The notes: generated from the letters alone by a model not told the origin. A DNA stretch of 64,000 bases from Turnera subulata (GCA_028386065.3 JAKUCV010001687.1:1-64000), one strand, 5' to 3'; shown: positions 1-11,226, numbered from the stretch's first letter. Translations and numbers: made by a program.

Positions 1-358
1 ATGCTATGAAATGCATGAGTAAAACTTGTTTTATTTTGAGCCAATGCCTAAGAGAAGTTGAGTGTTTTACCTTGTACAAAGGGGTCCTAACTTCTCTTGC
101 TCTTGTTGCACTTTAACTCTTGGCTTCAATTCTTGAGCAAGTTGTTCTTGACTTCACTTCTTTTTGCTTGACATTGCCCTTGTACATTTTGAGTTCCTAT
201 CTCATCTTTCTCTTCTTGCTTGTAGCTTCAAATTGATCACATTGTTTGAGCTCTTGATCTTTGCTTGATTTCTTTTTGCTTCAAGGATGTCATCAATTGA
301 GCCAAGGTTTGTCATTATCAAAACCCTGAAATGAAACAAGGAGGCATGAGTTCTAACA
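1..358 (-). mobile_element. Partial LTR of a SIRE-type Copia element
   Basis: The sequence from about base 25 is closely similar to the last 300 bases of the LTRs at 52882-54313 and 58996-60240. Shared stretches include the phrase around TTTTGAGCCAATG, the CTTGTACAA block and the terminal GAGGCAT...CTAACA. It ends at 358 with CTAACA, as those LTRs do. The orientation matches those copies, so the parent element reads on the minus strand. The other end lies outside the window, so solo LTR and full element cannot be told apart. Confidence 0.7.
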
Positions 359-1180
359 GAGGGAAACTAGCCATACATCCCCATTTGATGGCAATGTCGG
401 GGCAGAAAGTCCAAGATATTCCTAACCCCATACCTGCGGGAGTCACCTGGTTAACTAAGAAAATAAAGGGAGCAGTCAAGCATGATAAAGGAAAGCGTAG
501 AAAGATGATGTACCTCCCAATTCTAGGTAGAGCCATAGAAGTGTTTGGCATCAACTCGAGAAAAGTTAGTCATCTCCAGATAGGCATTGGCAAAGCCTGC
601 TGAAGCCAGTCAATCCGCGGTCTGTCCAGATGAACTAGTGATGCCAGCAGGTCACATCGAACTCGGTCACTACCAGAGGCGAATAGAGTTCTATTCAAGC
701 TCACTAAGATCAGGCCCCGAGCCCTCTGCTCAGCTGTCCCAGAATACCGAGGATCCAATAAGGCATCCTACAACCACTTGGGTGATACTTCGCACGTACG
801 AGTCCACTGAGGGGCAAGCCCCACTAGCTCTTGGAAGCAGTCATGGCCCAGTTATTGATCAAAGATGACTGACCCGCTCTGAAAAAATAGTTCGGTGATG
901 TGAGAAAAGTCTGAAGGGTCATCGTCTTCTCCCCACAAGCGAAATGAAAAGTGTTGGTGGTATCCCACCACCTCTTGCCTAAGGCCGACACCGCCAACAA
1001 ATCGACTTTATCTCCCCGGATGGTGCGAAAGAAGTCCCATAATCTAACTCTCTCGATGATCTCTTGGACGGGTTTGTCCTTTTTACATGGCTGAGGATGA
1101 ATTGACGAGCATTGGGTCCTGCGTGGTTCCGTTGCCTATCCTTCAGATCCTGTACGAACATGCCAAAAAGAGCCAATGAT
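359..1180 (-). pseudogene. Broken retroelement ORF, possibly plant-mobile-domain-like
   Basis: No intact gene is present, but minus-strand frames look like former coding sequence. Between about 1065 and 890 one frame reads a pair of tryptophans followed by TNTFHFACGEKTMTL. This resembles the W-x(n)-THTFHxxxGExTxTL signature of plant mobile domain (PMD/MAIN) proteins. Further down, frames at 758-570 and 554-318 stay open for about 60-80 codons but are separated by stops and frame changes. PMD-like ORFs are known in plant Gypsy and MULE elements, so this is probably an accessory ORF of the minus-strand element whose LTR lies at about 1500-2335. The family assignment rests on one short motif. 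The segment is cut off at 358 by the Copia LTR. Confidence 0.35.
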
Positions 1181-1499
1181 CACACCGATTCAGGCCCATC
1201 AAGATTAAACCAAGACCACACGCATCAAGACATGCATCGTAAGGGTGGGATTACACATTCACATCATGTATATCAACATAACAGCATAGTTTCATTTACA
1301 AGTCTAAACACGAGAAAGTCACAAAGTCCATCCTGATGAAGTTCGAAATTGGCCAAAATTGGGGCAAGCCCATCAATACCCAGTCACTTAACATCAATTC
1401 CATGCCTCCACAATAACAAAACAACACCCGAAATCAGTCGAATTCTCGAGATATAACCAAGAACCCTAAAATCCTCAAATTTGGGCTAAACACCAATTT

Positions 1500-2335
1500 G
1501 TGATTCCCTGTGTTTAGACTGTGTAAAAGGTGTAAGAGAAAGCATTGCAGACATCATAGGGGCATTCTTAGACAATCAAACATATCATGCATAGCACGAA
1601 TTCAGATTCAAGGGGGCATATTGATATAAACTCAAAATTCAATCAAAATGAGGATACAATGAGTTTTTGGTATCGGGAATCGCTTACCTGAACTTTATGA
1701 AGCTGAGTGGAGATGTGCCTACTAGGAGATTTCAACAATAAACTCCGATTCTCCTCCGGGTTGGATTTTGGGCGGTAGTTCCTTGTAGTTTCCTCCCGCG
1801 ATTTAGGAAAATTTGATGGTGAGGATGCCATGAATGGGGACTAAAAAGAGCTGGGAAGTGCTTAAGAGTGTTTAGAGGACAATGGGAGAGAAGAAAATCG
1901 GGAGGATTAGGGGGGTTTGAGAGTGTATGAATGAAGAATGAGGAGAGAGAGAGAAGGAAAGGGGTTTTAAACCCGAAACAAGGCCGACGGACATCACGAG
2001 AAGACCGCCAAGCCCTGGCGGTCATCCCTACATGACCGTCAGGCTCTGGCGGGCCTCCTCACATGACCGCCATCTCTGTTTTGGGGTCCTTCCTCGATTT
2101 TTGCGGGCCCTGTGCCCCGGAATGGTGTTTTCTCCAAAATCAGAACCCTATATGCTTATTTTTTAGTCCCGAGTAATGAAATACATTTCCGAATAAATCA
2201 TTTGTGATATTCACTGCCTTGAATCTTTGAAAATCCAGGATTAATGGCACAGTCCCCACTTATTCTGATAAACTTGCACTGAGGGCATACTAAACCCCAT
2301 CCCTAAAATCATGGCGAGGTATTAGGGGCACCACA
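1500..2335 (-). mobile_element. Gypsy-like LTR and leader
   Basis: On the minus strand, position 2335 starts with TGTGGTGCCCCTAA, a typical start of plant Tat/Athila-group Gypsy LTRs. Further in come GC-rich inverted motifs of the ATGACCGCCAG/CTGGCGGTCAT kind (about 1990-2075), a TTTAAAACCCC TATA-like site near 1960, a pyrimidine-rich leader, and a CAG/GTAAGC splice-donor-like site near 1693. A 62-codon frame (1831-1643) lies in the leader. The 3' boundary of the LTR was not located, so the lower coordinate is approximate. Confidence 0.5.
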
Positions 2336-2832
2336 CCCCTACTTTTGGCTTGTATGTCTCAAGAAACTCAATCAAACAATGTAGGGGCATGTGATTCATA
2401 CCACCCCGAACCAAAAAGACAATGTGAGAACTCGAGATACCCAGAAGTGAGTAAGACATGAGAGTAAACCAGAAGCCGGGTCATAACACTCGCAAACCGT
2501 GAAATGAGAGGATCCAAACCAAAGGATGAGAGAGGCCAGACTTGAAGACCGGAATGAACCCAGGAATCCAGATATGAGGGGCAAACCAAAAAGGCCTGGA
2601 CCTAGCTCCCACAAACCGAGAAATAGGAGGGGTGAGAGAAACCAGAAGTGAGGGAACCAAAAGTCAGGACCTAGCTCCCACAGACCAGACTTGAGAGTAG
2701 ATCCAGACATGAGGGAAACCAGTAAGCCGAGGGGCAACCCTTGCAAACCTCGAGAAGAGTCGACCTTGAGACATACGAGCCAGAAGCCGAGAAACCAAGT
2801 TCTCGCAAACCATGGGATAAGGGAAATAAACC
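2336..2832 (+). mobile_element. Non-coding internal part of a Tat/Ogre-type element, upstream of its minisatellite
   Basis: No credible gene is present. The stretch is rich in short degenerate repeats (variants of CCAGACTTGAG, ACCAGAAG and CCTAGCTCCCAC) and grades into the 29-bp array. An 18-bp phrase containing TGTAGGGGCATGTGAT occurs at about 2380 and again at about 3970, so it brackets the array. It also resembles the polypurine/LTR junction at 4425-4440. Confidence 0.5.
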
Positions 2833-3860
2833 AAAGCCGTGTACCCGGTACACGCAAAACCCAAAGATGTGTACCCGGTACACGCAAAATCAAAGCCGTG
2901 TACCCGGTACACGCAAAACCAAAGCCGTGTACCCGATGCACGCAAAACCAAAGCCATGTATCCGGTACACACAAAACCCAAAGCCGTGTATCCAGTACAC
3001 ACAAAATAAAAGCCGTGTATCCAGTACACGCAAAACCCAAAGCCGTGTACCCGGTAACGCTAAACCCAGACCGTCTACCCGGTACAGGCAAAACCAAAGT
3101 CGTGTACCCGGTACACGCAAACCCAAAGCCGTGTACCAGGTACACACAAAACCAAAGCAGTGTACCCGGTACATGCAAAACCAAAGCTCTGTACCCGATG
3201 CACGCCAAACCAAAGCCGTGTACCCAATGCACGCAAAACCAAAGCCGTGTACCCGGTACACGCAAAGCCAAAGCCGTGTACCCGGTACACGCAAAGCCAA
3301 AGCCGTGTACCCGATACACGCCAAACCAAAGCCGTGTACCCGGTACACGCCAAACCAAAGCCGTGTATCTGGTACACGCAAAACCAAAGCCGTGTACCCG
3401 ATACACGCAAAACCAAAGCCGTGTGCCCGGTACACGCAAAACCAAAGCCGTGTGCCCGGTACACGCAAAACCAAAGCTGTGTACCCGATACACGCAAAAC
3501 CCAAACCGTGTACCCGGTACAGGCAAAGCCAAAGTTGTGTACCCGGTACACGCCAAACCAAAGCTGTGTACCCGATACACGCAAAACCAAAACCGTGTAC
3601 CCGGTACACGTAAAACCAAAGTCGTGCACCCGGAACACGCAAACTCAAAGCCGTGTACCCAGTACACGTAAAATCCAAAGCCGTGTACCCGGTACACGCA
3701 AAACTGAGAGATGAGAAAGAACAAACCTGAGGAAACATAAAACCAAATTCGTGTACCCGGTACACGCAACATCAAAGCCGTGTACCCGATACACGCAAAA
3801 CCAAAGCCGTGTACCTGGTACACGCAATACCAAAGCCGTTTACCCGGTGCACACAAAATC
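2833..3860. repeat. 29-bp minisatellite, 34 units
   Basis: I count 34 head-to-tail units of 28-30 bp, most of them 29 bp. Each has a core GTGTACCCGGTACAC, a 15-bp odd palindrome, followed by a GCAAAACCAAAGCC-type linker. Common variants are GGTACAC/GATACAC/GATGCAC and GCAAA/GCCAA. A 39-bp non-repeat interruption lies at about 3702-3740. Because 29 is not a multiple of 3, each reading frame cycles through all three phases. Long stop-free frames therefore exist on both strands, including 532 codons on minus at 3994-2396; these are not evidence of a protein. The array sits just upstream of a Tat/Ogre-type 3' LTR, where such arrays are known to arise. Confidence 0.97.
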
Positions 3861-4436
3861 AAACCCTGGGATGAGATGACTCCCAAACCGAAATGTTGAG
3901 TAGACAAACGATAGGATAAGATGATTCCCGACAACCAAGCCACAATGTGGAACCTTTCTGATGAGAGATGTAGGGGCATGTGATCAGAGAACACAGTCGC
4001 AGAGCAACATCTTAGATGATGATAGTGGCATGAGATGCCTAGGGACTAGATAACTAGGCTGTGAAACGGCATTTCTGACGGAAGTCGTTGCCGAAGCCAT
4101 TGGGATGATATGATTCCCGAAAACCTTGGCTTGGGATAAGATGATTCCCAAATCGAAACCTAGCTGACAAGAATGAGATGATTCCTTGTCACAACCCGAT
4201 AGATGAGATGATTCTATCACCTCGGGAAGAGATGATTCCCGAAAACCTGGGACGAGATGATTCCCAGAAACCGAAGGCCAGTCCTTCAAAACTTTAGGAT
4301 GAGATGATTCCTGAAGAGGAGCATGGGATGCTCCAACACCCGATACACACGCCACACATTTATCATACAAATTTGGTTGTTCCTTTCTTATGTTGTTTCG
4401 TCATTAGTTCCTAAGGACTCATCAATGAGGGGCATC
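3861..4436 (+). repeat. ATGAGATGATT-rich 3' untranslated zone and polypurine tract
   Basis: The decamer-like motif ATGAGATGATT (or GATATGATT/GATAAGATGATT) recurs about ten times, usually followed by CCCG/CCCA, at irregular spacing from about 3865 to 4315. It continues into the LTR at about 4508, 4611 and 4697. No gene is seen. The last bases, AATGAGGGGCATC at about 4424-4436, form a polypurine-like primer site directly before the LTR start TGTGAACACC. Confidence 0.7.
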
Positions 4437-6029
4437 TGTGAACACCCAAATTTGACCCACGAATTTTCCACGAAAGTTAGATTTTAAATGTCTGAACCTA
4501 GGGGTAATGAGATGATTTAGTCCAAGGAATAAAGCATGTCAAGAATTTATCTTAGTGGAAGTAACATATTTTAGTGACTTGAGCCTTTGTATATTGGTGT
4601 ACTAAGACTAATGAGATGATTTAATCTTAGGATAAAATATATAATAAGGTTTATTTAGGCTGAAATGTGTTTTTTTGGGCCTTTTGTCTATGTTTAATCC
4701 AATTTTAATGAGATGATTTATCTTTGGGTTAAAGATGAGTTTAAGGGCCCAAGTTAGTTCTCTAGAGTTTAATTAGTCCATTAGCACATTGCTTGAAGAC
4801 TAATCTTAGCTCTGATTTTCGTGGAGAATCAGAGCTAAATCATCATTTATGAAGAAATATTGTTTTTGGTATGATTTAGTAGGAAATAGGTGTTAAATTT
4901 GTAATCAATCAATCTTGGAATGATTTAAGGGAGTGATGATCAAGTAATTGAGTGATTCTGGGTTGATTAGGGGTTAATTCCGTGGTAGGATCAAATCAGG
5001 GCTGAATTAGGGGGATTGGGGGTTCGAAAATGGAAAGAACGGGTGACACGCGGGGCAATCGGCAGTCATCTCGCGACGACCGCCAGGTGCTGGTGGGCAT
5101 CCAGTCAAGACCACCGACACTGGCGGTCATGCAGTGGATGACCGCCGGCAGCGGCGGTCATGGCTTCCCAGATTCGTCCAAATCTCCGATTTTATTTCTA
5201 ATTTCGATCCTAGGCGGTTTTTGACCAGATATTCGGGTATATTCTTCGCCATTAAGCAGGTCGACGCCCCTAGGCTTCCCAGAACACTATAAATATGACC
5301 CCTCACACACATTTCAAGGGATCACAAACTTTTCTCACAAACACACCTATAAGCCTTGAGTGCTTGGAGAAACTCTACTTCTCCAAGCTTAGAAACATAT
5401 TTTTAGGCAGAAACTCTGGAGGAATTTCGTGGGAGGCAGCAGCAGTATATTAGCAAGGAGGAGTCAAGAAGAGGACCAACCAATGAGCTTAGGAACGACA
5501 AGAAGGTGGGTGTAGAACTCGACCCATTGCAAGGAGCTAGAGGAGGGCTACAAGAGGTAACACTAAACTCTTTTGATTGATTTTTTGCTGATTGTATACT
5601 GTTGCTTTTGATGATGTAAGTGGCCGATTAGTGCCATGTTTAGAACTACGTGGCTTTGACTCCGGTCACTCAGGTACGTAGATAGTCTCGGTTTTACAAC
5701 GGGATGCAAGCCAAATCTTCTTCTTCTCCCCTTCTCACTATCTTCCACACATGCACACTTGCACTAGGCACGCTTGCATTTTACAATTGGACATAGTCTC
5801 GACCCAACATGGATGGGTGCCTAACACCTTCGCATCTGTGACGAACCCCCGATCCCATGACTTTGGTTCGCTATGGCCATATAGCCTAAAGGAGTCATAT
5901 GAAGGTTGTTTCCAAGTTTTGTCCTTAATAAAACTTGGGTGGCGAGTCCAATGTCATGGGATTGACCCGATGAAGAAGGTGAAAGGATTAGGTGAATAGG
6001 CACAAGTGATTTTGGGTAGGGTATTCACA
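4437..6029 (+). mobile_element. Complete 3' LTR of a Tat/Ogre-type Gypsy retrotransposon
   Basis: The segment starts TGTGAACACCC and ends GGGTATTCACA, giving a TGTGAA/TTCACA inverted terminus. A TATA box (CACTATAAATA) lies near 5287, followed by a leader. The U5 half carries GGGTGCCTAACACCTTC at about 5815 and the CTTGGGTGGCGAGTCC phrase near 5936. These are hallmark blocks of Tat/Ogre LTRs in many plants. GC-rich GACCGCC/GGCGGTC inverted motifs at 5078-5162 resemble those in the minus-strand LTR near 2000. The element's coding region is not in the window. Confidence 0.8.
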
Positions 6030-6491
<462 letters not shown>

Positions 6492-6676
6492 TGTTGACCA
6501 AAAATTGGGTTAATCACCTCCTAATATTAATTAGTGAATTAACCATGTCTTGTCATGGTGGATAATTTGTTTTGATGACTAACAAATAATAAGATTGCTT
6601 TGAGCTTTCCTTGTGTTGATTTTAGCTTATAGGAGGAATTATGGTTTTTGCTAAAACCATATCTCAGAACACGCCA
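6492..6676 (+). repeat. 185-bp LTR-like repeat, plus orientation
   Basis: It starts TGTTGACCAAAAATTGG and ends AACACGCCA. The reverse complement of 9893-10077 matches it along its whole 185 bp with scattered changes. The two copies therefore point towards each other around the Copia remnant, whereas LTRs of one element should be direct repeats. Confidence 0.8.
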
Positions 6677-6839
6677 CTTGATTTTTGTTGCAACCATATC
6701 CACGTGCTGTCACTTTCAACCTTTTGTGCAAGTTGCGTGTGGTCCTCCAAGTAATTAAAAAATACTTTCAACGGTTTGAATTGATGAACAAGTAAGAGGA
6801 AAGACTTTATAGAAGTACAGAAGACTTTTCCACCTAACT

Positions 6840-7080
6840 GCTACTCAACTCAAGAAGGTGTTCACACTTTGCATAAAGGACCTTGTAGTCGCTCCTCTAA
6901 AGATGTCACCAAAGATAGCATCAGTTGATAGTCCTCTAGGTGCTCTGACATTTCCATAATTTCGTTGTGAAGTCGATGCAAGTCCAGTGAGAATTGGTTT
7001 TTCTCCATGTCGTTGTTGTGATGCATCTTGCAGAACCAAGACAGGCAGTTCCTCATCCTTTTCATCAGATGAGAGATCAA
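6840..7080 (-). pseudogene. Copia integrase-RT linker remnant
   Basis: The minus frame contains VRAPRGLSTDAIFGDI at about 6900-6950. It parallels [16 protein letters not shown] in the Copia element at 35.4 kb, just before its reverse transcriptase. Overlapping frames show that the reading frame is broken. No reverse transcriptase or RNase H follows, so this element lost the whole 3' half of pol. Confidence 0.6.
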
Positions 7081-7134
7081 TGTTTACAACCTATGGTTGA
7101 GCTTCAGGGATAACATCTACATCTTCATCATTAC

Positions 7135-7764
7135 TTAAATCACAAGGATCAACTTCATCAAAAAAGCATGCATGATTTCTTCAACAACCATAGTATTCTT
7201 ATTATAGACTCGATAAGCTTTACTAGTTGGGGAGTAACCAAGAAATATTCCATCATCAGATTTTGCATCAAATTTATCCAGGTTGTCTTTGGTATTCAAA
7301 ATATAGCATTTAGATCCAAAAACCCGAAAGTAGGCAATATTTGGTTTCTTATCATACCATATCTCATAAGGTGTCTTTTTGATTAAAGGACGCATAGATA
7401 CTCTTTTTAAAATGTTGCATGCTGTGTTCACACCCTCTGCCCAAAAATATACAGGTAACCTATACTCATTAAGTATGGTTCTAGCCATTTCTTGTAAGGT
7501 TCGATTCTTCCTTTCAACAACCCCATTTTTTTGAGGTGTTCTAGGAGTCGAATAAGTATGGACTATGCCACTTTGCTCACATAAATGATTGAGGACAAGA
7601 TCATCAAATTCTCCTCCATGATCACTTCTTATCTTTGAAATCTTATAACCTTTTTTATTTTGTAGACGCCTGACAGGAGTTCCTAATTCATAACATGCAT
7701 GATCTATTTTAGCTAGAAACAAAACCCATGTAAATCTTGAGTAACCATCAACAATGACGAACAC
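7135..7764 (-). pseudogene. Copia integrase core and C-terminal part
   Basis: A 209-codon frame begins inside the rve integrase core (VDGYSRFTWVLFL). It keeps the second catalytic Asp in SDHGGEF and the catalytic Glu in [11 protein letters not shown], then the YFWAEGVNTACNIL and GYSPTSKAYRVYN blocks that follow the core in Copia pol. The N-terminal HHCC zinc finger and the first catalytic Asp are absent. The protease sequence upstream is joined directly to this point, which indicates an internal deletion of the gag-pre-integrase region. It is a non-functional SIRE-type relic. Confidence 0.8.
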
Positions 7765-8816
7765 ATATCTTCAATGGTAGGTTTAGAATCAATATTACCA
7801 AATCTGAGTGTCTGCCTTTTGGACTTATCCCGAAAAGTTATTTTTCCTCTACTTTTCTTGCTTAAGGATGAGAATTTGGATATTTCACCAGTCATATGCT
7901 TTGAACATCTGCTATCTAATATCCATTCATCCCCTGTTTCCTGCAGAAGCAATAGGATTTTAGGTACCCAAACCAATTTGGGTCCTTTAGGGTTAGATTT
8001 GGTTCCTTTCGGAATCCACACATTTCTAATATTTTCATCTCTCTTTTTGAGCATGCAATTTCTAATACCATGCCCATGCCTTCCACAATAATAACATCTA
8101 ATATTAGGTGCATGATAATGAGTATAAATGTTCTTCCTAAAAGCGTATCCATATGTGTATCTCCTAAATTGGTATGATTGCTTTCTATGATCTGGTTTCT
8201 TAGCAACCATATCTCGTCTCAAGGACTTCCTCATCCTATTTGGCTTGTTAACAACCAAATTTGGTCTCTGAGACATGTTTAAGCTAGGAGTTATAGTTTT
8301 CACAGACACATGTGATTTGTTATAAACCCAATGTGAGGTGTCCGGTTTATATGGCATACTAGAATCAGCCCTAACAAATTGCACAGAATGATATGGTTTG
8401 TTAAAAACCACACCTGTAGCACCTGTTCCTTCTTTTTGTGCTGAGTGCCTTTTCTGTCCTAACAACATGTTTAGATTGTTAGTTCCACTAGTGAATTTCT
8501 CAAGAGATGATATCAGGTCAGTGACATGTTTCTCAAGAGCAGCCTTTTCTTTTGTTAGCACATTGCACATATCACTCTTACTAGCAAAACTCTTTTTGAG
8601 TTCATCATATGCATTCTTTAAAGCAAACTTTTCAGTTTTTAAATTATCACAGATTTTCATAGCATCAAAGTTGGCTAGCCTAAGTTTCTCATTTTCATTC
8701 TTATAGGCTTCCTCATTAAACTCAAGTAAATCAATTTTTTTTCTTAAACTCTTTGTTCTTCCTAACAACTTGCTTATATTTAACATGCAACTCATCAAAT
8801 GTTTCAAGTGATTCAT
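7713..8816 (-). pseudogene. Copia gag C-terminal region and protease start
   Basis: A 367-codon frame holds a long Lys/Glu-rich coiled-coil stretch (roughly residues 15-115), a basic region, a CCHC zinc knuckle CYYCGRHGHGIRNC at about residue 237, and the linker [18 protein letters not shown]. The protease-site segment WILDSRCSKHMTG follows at about residue 299. The usual motif is DSGCS(R/K)HMTG, so the catalytic-triad glycine is replaced by Arg. The second zinc knuckle plus coiled coil is typical of SIRE/Maximus-lineage gag. The frame then leaves coding sequence where the deletion joins protease to integrase. It overlaps the upstream gag frame by 86 bases, so at least one frameshift separates the two. 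Confidence 0.8.
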
Positions 8817-9836
8817 TAAGATTGAAGTCAGTGGAATTAGTTATCTCAGAATCTTCATGTGCCATGATGTAAAGATTTGTCTCCTCCTCCATGTCAGAAT
8901 CGTTGGAGGAATCAGAATCGTCCCAAGCGGTCATCGCTTTCTTTCCATTGGTTTTTGAAAAACTAGATCTTCCCTTCTTTTGGTAAGGGCATTCTAATTT
9001 GATATGCCCTGGCCGATCGCATCCAAAGCACACCAAGGGTTCCAAAGCACACCAAAGGTCGATTGCATCCTGCTCGTCAGCCTTCACCTCCTTAGATGTC
9101 TTTCCTTTGAGCTGCTTTTTCATCTTAAGATATCTCGCAAATTTTCTAGAGAGAAGAGCTACATCGGAGTCGCTATCATCACCATCGATTGGCTCTTGCT
9201 TCTTCAAAGCAACATCCTTTCTTTTTGGTTCAACAATTTTGTCACCATGATAGATTAGCTTGCCAATAAGTTCATCACAAGAAAGGAGGTTTAGGTTTTG
9301 AACTTCTTCAATAGCAGTCACTTTAGGTTCCCATTCTTTAGGAAACGACCTCATAATCTTCGCAACCTTTTCTCTATGTGTCATCACTTTTCCAAGTAAT
9401 GCAAGGTTATTGCAAAGCATGGTGAAGTGAGTATCCATTACTTGTATGGTTTCTCAGGAACCAATTGAAAGAGCTCATAGTCTCGCTTCAAGCGATTGAG
9501 CCTTGATTCCTTAACCTGATTTGTGCCTTTATGAGTAATGCATAATAGCCTCCATATATCATGAGCAGTTTCACAGGATCTAACCCTTTGAAACTCGCTC
9601 TCACTGATTCCACACAAGAGAGCATTTTTGGCTTGAGCATCTAGCTTTGCTCTCCTCATTTCCTCTTCAGACCAGAGATGCTTCTCTCTTGTATGTCTAT
9701 TGTAAGGATTTTGAACAATATACCACATCTCGATATCTTTACCTTCAAGAAAGATCTTCATCCGAAACTTCCAATAGTCAAAGTTTGCCCCATCAAAGTA
9801 TGGTGCCTTGTTGATACTTGTACCCTCGAAAGCCAT
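8731..9836 (-). pseudogene. Copia gag, two frames
   Basis: The gag start [16 protein letters not shown] lies at 9836, 39 bases downstream of a primer-binding-like ATTGGTAGTGGAGC (about 9879-9892). Residues 1-132 form the retrotransposon gag N-terminal and UBN2-type region (YWKFRMKIFLEG, then LLCGISESEF). A frameshift near 9450 moves the frame into 9438-8731, which continues the UBN2-like region and carries the first zinc knuckle CFGCDRPGHIKLEC. An acidic tail with WDDSDSS follows. Gag packages the element RNA into virus-like particles. This copy could not make an intact protein because of the shifts near 9450 and 8755. Confidence 0.85.
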
Positions 9837-9892
9837 GATCTTTGTCTCTGGATTTTTCTCCTTTGAACTGAGAACGCTGCTCCACTACCAAT

Positions 9893-10077
9893 TGGCGTGT
9901 TTCTAAGATATGGTTTTACCAAAACCATAGTTCCTCCTATAAGCTAAAATCAATACAAGGAAGACTAAAAGCACACTTGTAATTTGTTAGCCATTAAAAC
10001 CATTCATGACCCATGACAAAACAAGATTAATCCACTAATCAACATTAGGAAGTGATTAACTCAATTTTTGGTCAACA
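9893..10077 (-). repeat. 185-bp LTR-like repeat, minus orientation (5' side of the Copia remnant)
   Basis: Read on the minus strand it starts TGTTGAC, ends ACGCCA and is followed directly by the primer-binding-like ATTGGTAGTGGAGC and then gag. It is therefore the true 5' LTR end of the element. It is unusually short for a SIRE-type LTR and is an inverted copy of 6492-6676. Confidence 0.75.
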
Positions 10078-11225
10078 TTGAATTCTATTTTTTATTTTTG
10101 AATCAATATTTAATAAATATTTCAAATTAGAGCTGGATGGCCCGGAATTGGAATTCATTTTTGGTTGACCAAGTGTTGGTATGTCTAAATGACAAAAATA
10201 CCTCTACAATTTTGTTGCATTTACAAATAGAACCAAAGAAAACATTTTTTTAGCAAAAGGACTAGTTAGGTATTTTAATAATTCAATTCATAATTTGATT
10301 TATACCAAACATTAGAATTGAATTCAATCCCTCATTATTAAAAATTATAACAGATATTGGAATTGATTTCATAATAAATTCAAATTTTAAATTTTTAATA
10401 AATTGAATTTATTTCCACTTTGGATTTGATACCAAACAGACTATAAGAGTTCAACCTGCAGAATATGACAGTTGGAAGGGAACTGCCCCAAATTTTATTT
10501 TGCACGGTCGCCGCAAACAAACAACGCAGCAGAATCTCATGACACCCCACCCCAAGAAGGAATTAAAATAAAATAAAATAAAATAAAATAAAAAGAAGAA
10601 ACAGAGAGCAGAGAACTACAGGTGAGTGTCTGATCACACTCAATCAGTATAGTAACTCATTGACACTTTGCTTGTCTTTGCATCGACAATTAAACAATTT
10701 TTGTGCTCTTGTCCCAATGAGACTGTAGTGGGATTGAAGGTGGTTTAGCATTCGGGGAATGAGTAAATTTTAGGATTGCGGATGTACTAAAGAAACATGA
10801 CAACAGTGTTCCAAAAGTACTCCATGTGCTGTGATTTTGTCAAGTTTTGAATAGGTCCTTAATTAATTACAATAACGAACAAATGAAAGAACCAAAATGA
10901 TGATTTGGATGTTCGGATAGCAGAAAATCAAATATCAGGTGAGTACAATATATTTATCCTTGACTATTATTGTATATCTTGCGCAGAAGGGATTTACAAG
11001 GGATATGATTTGAATTGTATTTTGAGTCTTAAGCACTCCATCCGGGTTATAACTGAAGATGAATGAATCAAGTATCAAGTCCAAACACAAAGGAGAATAC
11101 CCACTTCCCATGCACGGTTGACCACTGTAAAGGTTGTAGCATCGAAGTTCAAACTCTCAGCAGAGCAATTACAATATACAAACCTCTGGCCATTAATTAC
11201 AACAAATTAACACTCATCATGCTTC
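10078..11225. other. Intergenic DNA upstream of threonine deaminase
   Basis: No gene is seen. 10130-10440 is AT-rich with repeated near-palindromic GAATTGAATTC/AATTGGAATT motifs, possibly an old MITE that I cannot bound. An (AAAAT)n tract lies at about 10567-10592. Confidence 0.5.
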
Positions 11226-11226
11226 T

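Noticed and set aside
2833..3860. CRISPR array
   Set aside because: The 29-bp size is suggestive, but units are directly adjacent with no unique spacers, there are no cas genes, and the genome is a plant.
2396..3994. 532-codon minus-strand ORF and other long frames across the minisatellite
   Set aside because: They are a by-product of a stop-free 29-bp repeat read in rotating phase. Several frames on both strands are open, there is no non-repeat domain, and the region is the untranslated 3' zone of a Gypsy element.
7774..9258. Plus-strand ORFs of 83-105 codons in the first Copia element
   Set aside because: They are antisense to gag and protease and show no motifs of their own.
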